Below are positions 17,859-26,365 of a DNA stretch of 64,000 nt, piece after piece; positions within the stretch are counted from its first letter, which is position 1, and every line of letters begins with the position of its first letter. Position numbers and translations under genes: made by a program. Location: positions 1-64,000 of the forward strand of contig JAGPVL010000009.1 of assembly GCA_018067045.1 (NCBI GenBank), in the 5' to 3' direction. The stretch comes from Gammaproteobacteria bacterium. Its GTDB lineage: Bacteria; Pseudomonadota; Gammaproteobacteria; Pseudomonadales; Alcanivoracaceae. Under the pieces are notes generated by a model. It was not told the DNA's origin and searched no databases. It was given only the letters and a program-made list of their open reading frames with translations.

Positions 17859-18887
17859 TTATTTTCCTTTATACAATGCAGAAGCGCGCGCAATGACATC
17901 ATTATAGGCGCCCGCTAATTTTAACGCTTCAGCTTCAACTTCCGCATCATTAGATTCAATGACACGCTCTGAAGAATTCTTTTGGATACCTGCTCCACCA
18001 ACCGCGCGGAATACGGCTCCCAATGCATTCGCTGCTTTAGGTGACGTGTCTTTAGCGCTTACCAACTTTCCGCCAGCAACTCCGGTGTTTTTTCCATAAG
18101 CCTTTTCTTTAAATGCCATACCACTTCCCGCTAATTTAGGGTTCAAATAGTAGGCAGTGACATTGCCGAGAGAGACCAAAGGACCGGAGCTCACTTCGGC
18201 GCTCGCACGATCACCAAAGAGACTCTTCTTACCTTCCGCAGCAAAGTACATGGTGTTAATAGTATAAGTAGGAATAAATAAATTTACTTTTTCTGCTTTA
18301 ACGACTTTTCGCATGGCCCAAGCGGGACCCGTAATTCCGTACTTCAAAAACTGCTGGCCTTCTGGCACCGCAATAATAAAACCATTTCCCGAGCTGTCGG
18401 CCATGCCAACCCCCATGAACTTTCCGTCTTTCTTTTCTATTTTTATTCCTTGTCCGAGTTCCTCATCCTTTTCCCACTTAAGTTTTTGGTAAGCTTTAGT
18501 ATCTTTAACGTCATCAAATGTAATGACGTTCCAGCCTTCGGCTCGCATGCTCTCAATTAAATCCTTGTGGATTTTAGTGGCCAGATCCTGAGCAATTTTT
18601 GGATCTACTGAAGATGCCAATGTTGAGCGAGCTTGTGCGGTTTGTGTTTTACTGCCAAAGCCGCCAGTTTCAGCAACCACGCCCTGAGTTCCCCAGTTTT
18701 GCAATTTCACTTCCACAAAAGGAACAAGAATGGTGTCAGATTTCTTAAAATATTTAAGCTTACCAAAATCAATTTGTTTGTTCGGCTGGTCAAATATTGC
18801 ATTGCCTGAAAGATCCTTCTCAGGACCCGCCCAAACAATTGAAGTAGTGGCCAAAAGTGCCACTGAAAGAAAATGAGTGATGCGCAT
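17859..18887 (-). CDS. Secreted protein of unknown function
   Basis: A 342-residue protein with a signal peptide ending SIVWA before GPEKDLSGNAIF. The mature protein has no cysteine, an N-terminal beta strand region (DTILVPFVEVKLQNWGTQGV), a helical segment (DPKIAQDLATKIHKDLIESM) followed by GWNVITFDDV, and a small-residue rich C-terminal third (ANALGAVFRAVGGAGIQKNS). The order, a short strand and then a domain with a DLIESMRAEGWNVI-like helix, recalls periplasmic lipoprotein-type assembly factors, but I recognise no family. Its codon use is more AT-rich than its neighbours. It is monocistronic, with its own terminator downstream and a 446-base gap upstream. Confidence 0.75.
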   Translation of the reverse strand: MRITHFLSVALLATTSIVWAGPEKDLSGNAIFDQPNKQIDFGKLKYFKKSDTILVPFVEVKLQNWGTQGVVAETGGFGSKTQTAQARSTLASSVDPKIAQDLATKIHKDLIESMRAEGWNVITFDDVKDTKAYQKLKWEKDEELGQGIKIEKKDGKFMGVGMADSSGNGFIIAVPEGQQFLKYGITGPAWAMRKVVKAEKVNLFIPTYTINTMYFAAEGKKSLFGDRASAEVSSGPLVSLGNVTAYYLNPKLAGSGMAFKEKAYGKNTGVAGGKLVSAKDTSPKAANALGAVFRAVGGAGIQKNSSERVIESNDAEVEAEALKLAGAYNDVIARASALYKGK

Positions 18888-19333
18888 CGATGTACTCTCC
18901 TTAGTTATAATAGGTATAGGTGATACTACTGACTAGAAAACTGGATATGCATAGGAGACCAGTCAAAAGGCAGGATCTGCGTACTTGATTACACCGCTCT
19001 ATCGCGATTAACCGCTTAATATTGCACCGCCAACAAGATCGCCTAGTTATTAGATTAACCGCACAGTAAAATAGCGACAGCCAGCCTCCCCGTGACCTTC
19101 CCCCAAAACCTATACTGTTCCTGCAATATTACTTGCGCCAAATGCAGGAACAGTCAGATTCTTATTTTTACGCGACGCACCAAAATCTTGCAAGAATAAA
19201 AAAACACTTCGACTTACAGCCCAACGGGCGGCAAACGTACAGTCGTATACACGGTAGCTTTTACACTCGTCCTCCCAATTCGCGCCCTTTTAACACATCG
19301 AGAACGCACTCAATCTGACGGGGTTAAACCGCC
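18888..19333. other. Divergent intergenic region with an inverted repeat
   Basis: A 446-base gap between the secreted unknown (minus) and comM (plus). It contains a perfect 12-bp inverted repeat, ACTGTTCCTGCA at 19114-19125 with TGCAGGAACAGT at 19143-19154, around a 17-base spacer. It could be a transcribed hairpin in the comM leader or an operator. No convincing gene is seen; a 61-codon frame at 19133 has no protein-like character. Confidence 0.5.
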
Positions 19334-20812
19334 ATGGCCATTTCACTTATACGTACCCGCGCCCAAGTCGGCGTACAGGCGCCACCGGTGCAAGTGGAAA
19401 CGCATCTCGGCCCAGGCCTCCCCGCCTTTAATATTGTCGGATTACCGGAGGCCGCAGTACGTGAAAGCCGCGATCGGGTTCGGTCCGCCATCGTTAACAG
19501 CGGCTTTCAGTTTCCGCAGCAGCGCATCACCGTCAATCTCGCCCCCGCCGACCTACCCAAAGTCGGAGGCCGTTTCGATTTACCAATTGCACTCGGGATT
19601 TTGGCCGCGACCAAACAACTGCCCGCGCATAGCGAGAGCATGGAGTATCTCGGCGAGCTCGCTCTATCTGGTGCGCTGCGCCCGATTCAAGGCGTGCTGC
19701 CCGCGGCACTGGCCTGCGGAAAGGCCGATTACGCATTAATGATTCCGTACGATAACGGCACCGAAGCGTCACTGTGCCGGCAAACGGAAATTTTCGCCGC
19801 GCAGTCATTGCTCGAAGTGTGCGCACATTGGAGCAAGCAAACGCTTCTGCAACCGTTACAACACCAAACGCCGCGTCATCACACCGCCGCCGGCGCATGC
19901 TTGTCACAAGTACGCGGACAATTACAAGCACGGCGCGCGCTCGAGATTGCCGCCAGCGGCGGCCACTCGCTACTGATGAGCGGCCCACCCGGCAGCGGAA
20001 AAAGTATGCTCGCCAGTCGACTGCCTTCTTTGCTGCCGCCACTGCAAGAAGAAGAGGCACTGGAAGTCGCCTCGGTGCATTCATTACATCGTAGTCGCGC
20101 TGCTGACGACTTTTATCAACGGCCTTTTCGCGCGCCACACCATACCGCCTCAGCCGTCGCTCTGGTCGGCGGTGGTAGCAACCCTCGCCCCGGCGAAATA
20201 TCACTGGCCCATCGCGGCATACTTTTTCTCGACGAGCTGCCCGAGTTTGATCGCAAAGTCTTGGAGGTACTGCGCGAGCCACTGGAAACAGGTGAAGTGA
20301 GTATTGCCCGCGCAACCCGTCAAGCTACCTTTCCAGCGCGCTTTCAATTAATTGCTGCAATGAATCCCTGTCCGTGTGGTTACCTCGGCAACCCAGAAAA
20401 AAGCTGTGGCTACCACTGCGACAAAGCCAAACGCTATCAAGGAAAAATCTCCGGGCCTTTTCTGGATCGTATCGACCTGCAACTCGAAGTACAGGCGGTT
20501 CGCGCCGACGAACTGATGGCCCACGACGTCGGCGAATCCAGCGAATTGGTGCGCAGGCGGGTCAAAGCAACACAACAAAGACAACTCAAAAGACAGGGAA
20601 AGCTCAACCACTTACTTGATATTGACGAACTCAAACCGATTATCGATCAACACCGCGACTGGCTTATGCATGTGCTCGACAGCCTGAGCATTTCCGCTCG
20701 CGCCCTCCACCGCACCGCACGGGTTGCACGCACCTTAGCCGACATGGCGGATCTCGAAGCGGTAACACAGACACAACTGCAAGAAGCGTTAGGTTTTCGC
20801 ATCAGCCATTGA
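19334..20812 (+). CDS. comM: ComM/YifB family AAA+ ATPase
   Basis: A 492-residue Mg-chelatase-like AAA+ protein. The N-terminal ChlI-like domain (VQVETHLGPGLPAFNIVGL and RVRSAIVNSGFQFPQQRITV) is followed by Walker A GPPGSGKSMLASRLP near residue 217, Walker B GILFLDELPEF near 295, the MNPCPCGYLGNPEKSCGYHC cysteine loop and the C-terminal lid. In naturally competent gammaproteobacteria ComM is the hexameric helicase that drives branch migration of incoming DNA during transformation. Length and motifs are complete. It stands alone here, with no competence genes nearby. Confidence 0.95.
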   Translation: MAISLIRTRAQVGVQAPPVQVETHLGPGLPAFNIVGLPEAAVRESRDRVRSAIVNSGFQFPQQRITVNLAPADLPKVGGRFDLPIALGILAATKQLPAHSESMEYLGELALSGALRPIQGVLPAALACGKADYALMIPYDNGTEASLCRQTEIFAAQSLLEVCAHWSKQTLLQPLQHQTPRHHTAAGACLSQVRGQLQARRALEIAASGGHSLLMSGPPGSGKSMLASRLPSLLPPLQEEEALEVASVHSLHRSRAADDFYQRPFRAPHHTASAVALVGGGSNPRPGEISLAHRGILFLDELPEFDRKVLEVLREPLETGEVSIARATRQATFPARFQLIAAMNPCPCGYLGNPEKSCGYHCDKAKRYQGKISGPFLDRIDLQLEVQAVRADELMAHDVGESSELVRRRVKATQQRQLKRQGKLNHLLDIDELKPIIDQHRDWLMHVLDSLSISARALHRTARVARTLADMADLEAVTQTQLQEALGFRISH

Positions 20813-20960
20813 TTCCGGTGCGCTCATGCCGAGTATGCAAGCTTCTTTCCACCCTATTCTCTTAGGCAAATTCGCTTAAGATTTCCGCAGGAAGGAAATA
20901 GAAGAACAAATCGCATACTATCAACGCTTCAATAATTCACGCCCGACGGACTCGCAATCG

Positions 20961-22130
20961 ATGGCTAGAATATTATTTGCATGGGAGCTCGGCGAAGGCG
21001 TAGGGCACTTGGTTCCACTCAGGCCGGTACTCGAAGAATTGGTCGCTCAAGGGCATACGATTTTGGTCGCGGCAACTGATATTCGCTCTGCGCAATCCGT
21101 GCTCCGACATCTCACTGACGTTTTTGTACAAGCACCAATGAACGTCGACACTCGTTTTGAGCTAGGCAGAATGTCCGAAGGGGTCGCCGATCTGCTCACC
21201 TTGAACGGCTATAGCGATGCCACGAGTTTGCGCGGACGCCATACTGCATGGTGCGCACTCGCCGCATTACTGAAACCTGATTTGATTATTGCCGAGCATA
21301 GCCCCGGCGCCTTGCTCATGGCACGCGCACTGTCGATCCCCGCCGTGCACGCCGGCACCGGTTTTACCCTGCCACCGGAGCAACGACCCATGCTGTTTCC
21401 TGGCTTTGAAGCCGCGGCGAATATTCCACGCGAAGATCAACTTTTACACAGCTTTAACGCTTTGATTGCAGAAACTGGCGGACAGCCGCTGGTATTACTT
21501 GCCGACTTATATAATCGCGTCGCAAAACGTTTCCTGCTGACCTTTGCAGAACTCGACCAGCTTGGTCCGCGGCGAGGGGTAAACTACCTAGGCGCAGACG
21601 TGCCGACGCAAGGCGAGATACCCAGCTGGCCAGACGGCGGCAGCAAAGTGTTTGCTTACCTCAAACCCTTTCCCGCCCTCGAACAATTTCTTGATGCCGC
21701 CACATCACTCAAGATATCACTGCTGATGGTGCCGGATCGCATCAACCCCGCCATCCTAAAAAAATATCAAGCCAGCAATATTCGTTTCGTTACTCAACGA
21801 CAAAGCATGCAAGCCATTATTGAATCTGCCGATTTAATTGCATTCAATGGTAACCATGGTACCGCCACTGCAGGCCTGCTTGGCGGCGTACCAATGCTCG
21901 CGTTCCCTCTTCACCAAGAACAAGAGGCCTGCACACGACGTTTAGCCGATTCAAATCTCGGCATCGGCATGCTGCGCAATCGCCCAGGCAAAGTGCAACC
22001 GCTCATGGAATCGTTACTTAACAACACCCAGCAAAAGGAAAACAGTCTCGCTGTGGCGCAGCAGTATAAAAAATTCCGTTATCAGAACAGCATCGACTGG
22101 ATGCTCAACGAGCTTAGCGAGTTACTGTGA
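20961..22130 (+). CDS. UGT/MurG-like glycosyltransferase, first of two paralogues
   Basis: A 389-residue GT-B fold enzyme without a signal peptide. The N-terminal strand and glycine-rich loop (RILFAWELGEGVGHLVPLRP) and the C-terminal donor-binding segment (FNGNHGTATAGLLGGVPMLA followed by FPLHQEQE) follow the glycosyltransferase family 1/28 pattern, where NHGT replaces the more common HGGxGT. It would transfer a nucleotide-activated sugar to an unknown acceptor in the cytoplasm. It is clearly related to the gene at 27505. Its stop overlaps the GTG start of the GMC oxidoreductase (GTGA), so the two are translationally coupled. Confidence 0.82.
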   Translation: MARILFAWELGEGVGHLVPLRPVLEELVAQGHTILVAATDIRSAQSVLRHLTDVFVQAPMNVDTRFELGRMSEGVADLLTLNGYSDATSLRGRHTAWCALAALLKPDLIIAEHSPGALLMARALSIPAVHAGTGFTLPPEQRPMLFPGFEAAANIPREDQLLHSFNALIAETGGQPLVLLADLYNRVAKRFLLTFAELDQLGPRRGVNYLGADVPTQGEIPSWPDGGSKVFAYLKPFPALEQFLDAATSLKISLLMVPDRINPAILKKYQASNIRFVTQRQSMQAIIESADLIAFNGNHGTATAGLLGGVPMLAFPLHQEQEACTRRLADSNLGIGMLRNRPGKVQPLMESLLNNTQQKENSLAVAQQYKKFRYQNSIDWMLNELSELL

Positions 22131-23569
22131 TTAATCGCCGCCAATTTTTACAATCCGCCGGCTGGGCCTTGGCCGCATCCCCCGTTGTAAGCATCCTCGG
22201 TTGTACGCAAAAGCTGGCCGCCGAGTACGTCATCATTGGCTCGGGGCCAGCAGGTATTGCCCTCGCCGACACGCTCGCGCAAGCAGGTAAACAGGTACTG
22301 GTATTAGAAGGCGGGACACGGCAAACCGATACAGCACTACAGTCCATGCACGATGTCGAAGCCGGCCAATGGGGACTGCCTTACAACCTCGGCTGGGCAA
22401 CACAGCGCGTGCTTGGCGGCACCACGAATCTTTGGCAAAGCCATTCGCCGCGCCCGCTAGAAGAGGAACTGGCCAGCCAAACACTGCGCGGCTTTGGCGA
22501 AGACTGGCCGCTAACACTGAACACACTTACGCCATGGCTAGCATCCTCTGAACGCTGGCTACACGTTCGCCCTGCTCAGCCCCAACTCAATCCCTCGCTG
22601 CCTAAAAACCCCTATATTGATACCAGCACAGCACTCAGCGAACTGCTGAGCGGTAAGGGTTACACCCATCTCGAAGCGGGCGCCTACGGCATGGTCTCTG
22701 GCGAGGGCGCCGACGCCTTGCGATTGCTCGACGATGGCGAGATCGATCGCGTCGCGGCACTCAACACCGTCGCCGTTCGCCCCGGCACTATTGCGCGCCG
22801 CATCCGCATGACCGGCGAACGCGCCGTTGGCGTGGAATGCGCAGACCTCAAAGGAAACGCTTTCTTCGTCGAAGCGGGCACCGTGATCGTCTGTGGCGGC
22901 GGCATACAAACGCCACGGTTACTCTGGAATAGCGGCGTCGGCAACCACAGCGATTGGCTAGGCGCTGGCTTTATGGAGCACCCCGGCATGCAAATCTACG
23001 GACACCGCGCGGCGCCATTACTGCCACCCGGCGTTCCCGAAACCCATATCCACGTGCGCGACATGCTCTACGATCCAGCCCATAACGGACTCGGCGGCAC
23101 TTTGCTGCATGTTGGCTTAAAACCCGGCGCCCCGAACCGCGAGTACACCATGGTGGAGGTATTATTCGAACAAGCGCCCGACCGGCGTAACCGCATTCTG
23201 CCGGGCAATAAAAAGGATGCGCTCGGCGACCCGATTCCGCGTATCGACTACCGCCTAACAGAACTGGATCTCGCCACCATTCAACGCGGCCAACAGCTCC
23301 AGCACACCCTCGCCGAACGCATCGGCAGCGTCGACAACACGAGCGCACTGCGTACCGGCTCCCATCACCTACTAGGCGCCACGCGCATGGCAGCGAACCC
23401 AGCCAACGGCGTTGTCGACACCGATTTACGCGTCTGGGGCACAGACAATCTGTATGTCGCCAGCAGCAGCACCTTCCCCACCGGCCTAACCGTGCCTCCC
23501 ACACTGATCGTCGTCGCGCTCGCCCAACGGCTGGCGCAGCATCTGGCGATGCTCAAAGCCCACCCTTGA
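22127..23569 (+). CDS. Tat-exported GMC oxidoreductase, probable lipoprotein
   Basis: A 480-residue FAD enzyme of the glucose-methanol-choline family. The N-terminus NRRQFLQSAGWALAASPVV is a twin-arginine signal (RR at residues 4-5) ending in SILGC, which looks like a lipobox with Cys26, so the enzyme is probably folded with FAD in the cytoplasm, exported and lipid-anchored. The dinucleotide motif IIGSGPAGIALADTL is near residue 36, and the GMC C-terminal signature is at residues about 405-470 (GSHHLLGATRM, then VVDTDLRVWGTDNLYVASSS). It may oxidise an alcohol group of a glycosylated or lipid substrate in the periplasm. The GTG start overlaps the preceding glycosyltransferase stop. Confidence 0.88.
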   Translation: MINRRQFLQSAGWALAASPVVSILGCTQKLAAEYVIIGSGPAGIALADTLAQAGKQVLVLEGGTRQTDTALQSMHDVEAGQWGLPYNLGWATQRVLGGTTNLWQSHSPRPLEEELASQTLRGFGEDWPLTLNTLTPWLASSERWLHVRPAQPQLNPSLPKNPYIDTSTALSELLSGKGYTHLEAGAYGMVSGEGADALRLLDDGEIDRVAALNTVAVRPGTIARRIRMTGERAVGVECADLKGNAFFVEAGTVIVCGGGIQTPRLLWNSGVGNHSDWLGAGFMEHPGMQIYGHRAAPLLPPGVPETHIHVRDMLYDPAHNGLGGTLLHVGLKPGAPNREYTMVEVLFEQAPDRRNRILPGNKKDALGDPIPRIDYRLTELDLATIQRGQQLQHTLAERIGSVDNTSALRTGSHHLLGATRMAANPANGVVDTDLRVWGTDNLYVASSSTFPTGLTVPPTLIVVALAQRLAQHLAMLKAHP

Positions 23570-23730
23570 TATACCAAGCCACTTGTCGCACAAATCACAG
23601 TAAAAGTGTGTAGCAGTTCACATTTAGTGATCAAACCCCTACTATCCGTTGCTGGAGCACTTTTTACATTCGCTAGGGCGCTCACTTCACGCTACGGCGG
23701 AAATCAGAGCAATAATAAAAGGGATCTACA

Positions 23731-24921
23731 ATGAAACCACTTCAACGCAGACCGCTATACCTAGCGATCCGTGCCGTCACCGTCGCTGGCGGCATGACGC
23801 TCGCCGCAACGCCGGCGCTAGCAGGCTTCAGTGAAGTCACTACCAACAATCCATTTGCTGCCATTACTTCCGGCACAACAGGCGTGTCACTTACCCTGAC
23901 AGACCTCGATAGCGACGGTGATCTCGACGCGCTGGTATGGCATCGGGCGCATGACGATGTATTTCCTTTTTACTCGTCTGATATAAGCCTGTATGAAAAT
24001 ACTGGCACTCGCACTGAAGCCGTCTTTACACAGGTGCAAGACTTTAGCGGTTACGGCTACGGCGGTGACAACTTCGATGCAAACCCGTTTACCTACGACT
24101 GGGGCGGCTCAAGCTATGGCCACCCGGTCAGTGCTGGGGACTTAAACCAAGACGGTCTCGATGATTTTGTTGGCGGCAATGCGAATGTCGACAGCCTCGG
24201 TTTTCTGCATGGCATCAGCGTGAATGATGGCTACGGCCAAGCTACAGATTTAGACAATCGGTACGACGAATCGTCCGGCAACTCAATGTTCTACGGCACC
24301 AACATCATGCCGTACGGCGACGCGTATGGTTACGGTAGCCCATTGCTACTGGACCTCGATAACGATACCGATACCGACATTATCACCAGCTCTAACGGCT
24401 TTCTCTTTGCCTTCCAAAACAACGGCGTAGACATGTCCAATGTGCTGCAGCTTGCGCAACTACAGGGCCCTGCTCACCCCTTTGTCGGCGGCGCCACACT
24501 CGCCCTTGGCAACGCCTACCTCGGCGCGCCCATGGCGGCAGGCGATCTCGACAACGACGGTGATCTCGATATTTTATTGGGTGTCGCATACGGACCCGAG
24601 AATTTGCGTTACTTCATCAATACTGGCTCAACCTCCACGGCCCAGTTTGAAGAGAAAACCTTTGCAGACCTCGACGTCAGCACCACCATTGCGGCGGCCC
24701 CAGCGACCGGCGACATCGACGGCGATGGCGACGACGACGTAGTGGTCGTTGAACAACAGGCATCCGGCCCCGCGACCTTTAGGCTGTTCCTAAATGATGG
24801 CGCCGTTACCAGAACTGTACCAATATCATCATCTAGCAGCGGAGGCGGCATCGGCGGCGCTTTGCTGGGCGTGTTTGCGGGTGCAGCCATGCTGCGGCGC
24901 AGAAAATTAAAAAAATCCTAA
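23731..24921 (+). CDS. Secreted FG-GAP/VCBS repeat protein with GlyGly-CTERM tail (1)
   Basis: A 396-residue protein. A signal peptide ends at PALAG. Five FG-GAP-like, calcium-binding repeats follow, seen as TDLDSDGDLDAL, GDLNQDGLDDFV, LDLDNDTDTDII, GDLDNDGDLDIL and GDIDGDGDDDVV, which would build a beta-propeller. The C-terminus has the three-part sorting tail: serines and glycines (SSSSSGGGIGG), a hydrophobic helix and RRRKLKKS, as in GlyGly-CTERM proteins that are processed by a rhombosortase and leave through type II secretion. It is a tandem paralogue of the gene at 25020 and has its own terminator. No rhombosortase gene is in the window. Confidence 0.88.
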   Translation: MKPLQRRPLYLAIRAVTVAGGMTLAATPALAGFSEVTTNNPFAAITSGTTGVSLTLTDLDSDGDLDALVWHRAHDDVFPFYSSDISLYENTGTRTEAVFTQVQDFSGYGYGGDNFDANPFTYDWGGSSYGHPVSAGDLNQDGLDDFVGGNANVDSLGFLHGISVNDGYGQATDLDNRYDESSGNSMFYGTNIMPYGDAYGYGSPLLLDLDNDTDTDIITSSNGFLFAFQNNGVDMSNVLQLAQLQGPAHPFVGGATLALGNAYLGAPMAAGDLDNDGDLDILLGVAYGPENLRYFINTGSTSTAQFEEKTFADLDVSTTIAAAPATGDIDGDGDDDVVVVEQQASGPATFRLFLNDGAVTRTVPISSSSSGGGIGGALLGVFAGAAMLRRRKLKKS

Positions 24922-24930
24922 GAAAATAAA

Positions 24931-24961
24931 AAAGGCGGCAATGAATTGCCGCCTTTTTTTT
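24931..24961 (+). terminator. Intrinsic terminator after the first FG-GAP gene
   Basis: GGCGGCAATGAATTGCCGCC forms an 8-bp stem at 24934-24953, flanked by A on the left and eight T on the right, 12 bases after the stop codon. Confidence 0.92.
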
Positions 24962-25019
24962 CACTATTGAAACAACAAAGATTAACAGTCATTTACCAAA
25001 ACATTCCCTGGGGAAACCG

Positions 25020-26246
25020 ATGACAACATTTTCTAAAACACCACTGAGCAAAGCGGTGCGTGCTGCGGCCATAACCGGCGGCATCGCTCTGACCTCAACA
25101 GCGGCATTCGCCGCCTACCAAGAAATCACAGTAGACAATCCGTTTGCCACCATCACCTCAACCGGCACTTTCCCTTCTATCGTCATGACGGATCTGGATG
25201 CCGATGGGGACCTAGATGCTCTCATCCTGCACAACAGCTCAACCGGCATCAGCCCTTATTTCGGCGCGAGCGCCGTATGGGAAAATACCGGCAGCGCTTC
25301 GGCGCCCGAATTTACCCAAGTTAGAAACCAAGACAATCCATCCTACGGCACCGGTGAGAACATCACCCTCAATCCATTTGTCGACGATTTCACCGGTTAC
25401 TACGGCCACCCCGTGACCGCAGCCGACTACGATCAAGACGGCGACCTCGACTTCTTTGGCGGCCAATCATCCTACGCCAGTAGCGGCGACCAAATGGTCT
25501 TTTTCCGCACCCAGTCAGATGCTTACGGCGTGGCAACCGGCGCCGACCGCTTCGACATTTATGAGGGCCGCGATAACACCGCCATCCCATCTGCTGGCAA
25601 CCCTTTTTACGGCACCCAATTCTTGCCTTCCGCAGGCACCAATTATAGCTATGGCTCGGTGGCCGTCGGCGACTTAAATCGCGATGACGCAGTCGATATT
25701 ATCAGCACCGATATGAACAATATGCGCCTGTTTATGAATGCCGGCGTCGACACTTCACCGTATGGCGGCTTCAACATCTTTAATGAAGTCAGTGGCGCTG
25801 CAGGCGCACTAGAAAACGTCTCTAATGGCTACGGAGCCTTTGGCACAGCCTATTACGGCGCGCCAATCACGCTGCACGATGTCGATAATGACGGTGATTT
25901 AGATCTCATCATGGGAACACGTTTCCCGGCGCCGATGCGCTTGTTCCGAAATATCGGTACCGCGTCAACAGCCGACTTTGAAGAAGTTATCAACACCTCT
26001 CGAGGCATTGATGTCACCAGCAGCGGCTGGGCCTTCCCTGCGTTTGCCGATATGGATAACGACGGCGACGCCGATTTAATTGTCATAGCACTCGACGCAT
26101 TCAACTCGAACGCCCAGTCGATTCGTTACTTTGAAAATACTACGCCGCGAGGGACTACACCGGCCGCGTCATCGTCCGGCGGCACTATGAGCTTCGGCGG
26201 GTTAATGATTGCGTTAGGCTTGTTGCTCACGCGACGCCGCAAATAA
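25020..26246 (+). CDS. Secreted FG-GAP/VCBS repeat protein with GlyGly-CTERM-like tail (2)
   Basis: A 408-residue paralogue of the preceding gene. It has a signal peptide ending STAAFAA, then YQEITVDNPFATIT, which matches FSEVTTNNPFAAIT of the first copy. Repeats include TDLDADGDLDAL, ADYDQDGDLDFF, GDLNRDDAVDII, HDVDNDGDLDLI and ADMDNDGDADLI. The tail is SSSGGTMSFGG, then LMIALGLLL, then TRRRK. Both proteins keep the same order of parts, so they arose by duplication and have since diverged. They may be surface or extracellular beta-propellers that bind a glycan or protein. A terminator separates them, so expression can differ. Confidence 0.87.
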   Translation: MTTFSKTPLSKAVRAAAITGGIALTSTAAFAAYQEITVDNPFATITSTGTFPSIVMTDLDADGDLDALILHNSSTGISPYFGASAVWENTGSASAPEFTQVRNQDNPSYGTGENITLNPFVDDFTGYYGHPVTAADYDQDGDLDFFGGQSSYASSGDQMVFFRTQSDAYGVATGADRFDIYEGRDNTAIPSAGNPFYGTQFLPSAGTNYSYGSVAVGDLNRDDAVDIISTDMNNMRLFMNAGVDTSPYGGFNIFNEVSGAAGALENVSNGYGAFGTAYYGAPITLHDVDNDGDLDLIMGTRFPAPMRLFRNIGTASTADFEEVINTSRGIDVTSSGWAFPAFADMDNDGDADLIVIALDAFNSNAQSIRYFENTTPRGTTPAASSSGGTMSFGGLMIALGLLLTRRRK

Positions 26247-26301
26247 CACCGAGCACCTTTAGTGCCCGCTCGAAAAGCGGTATAAGTAATAATAGGCCGG
26301 T

Positions 26302-26332
26302 AAAAAAGCGTCCGACATTCGGGCGCTTTTTT
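26302..26332 (+). terminator. Intrinsic terminator after the second FG-GAP gene
   Basis: AAAAGCGTCCG-ACATT-CGGGCGCTTTTTT forms an 11-bp stem with one G-T pair and a T run, 55 bases after the stop codon. Confidence 0.88.
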
Positions 26333-26365
26333 ACATCTAACGCAAAACAAACAATTCGGATGGTC

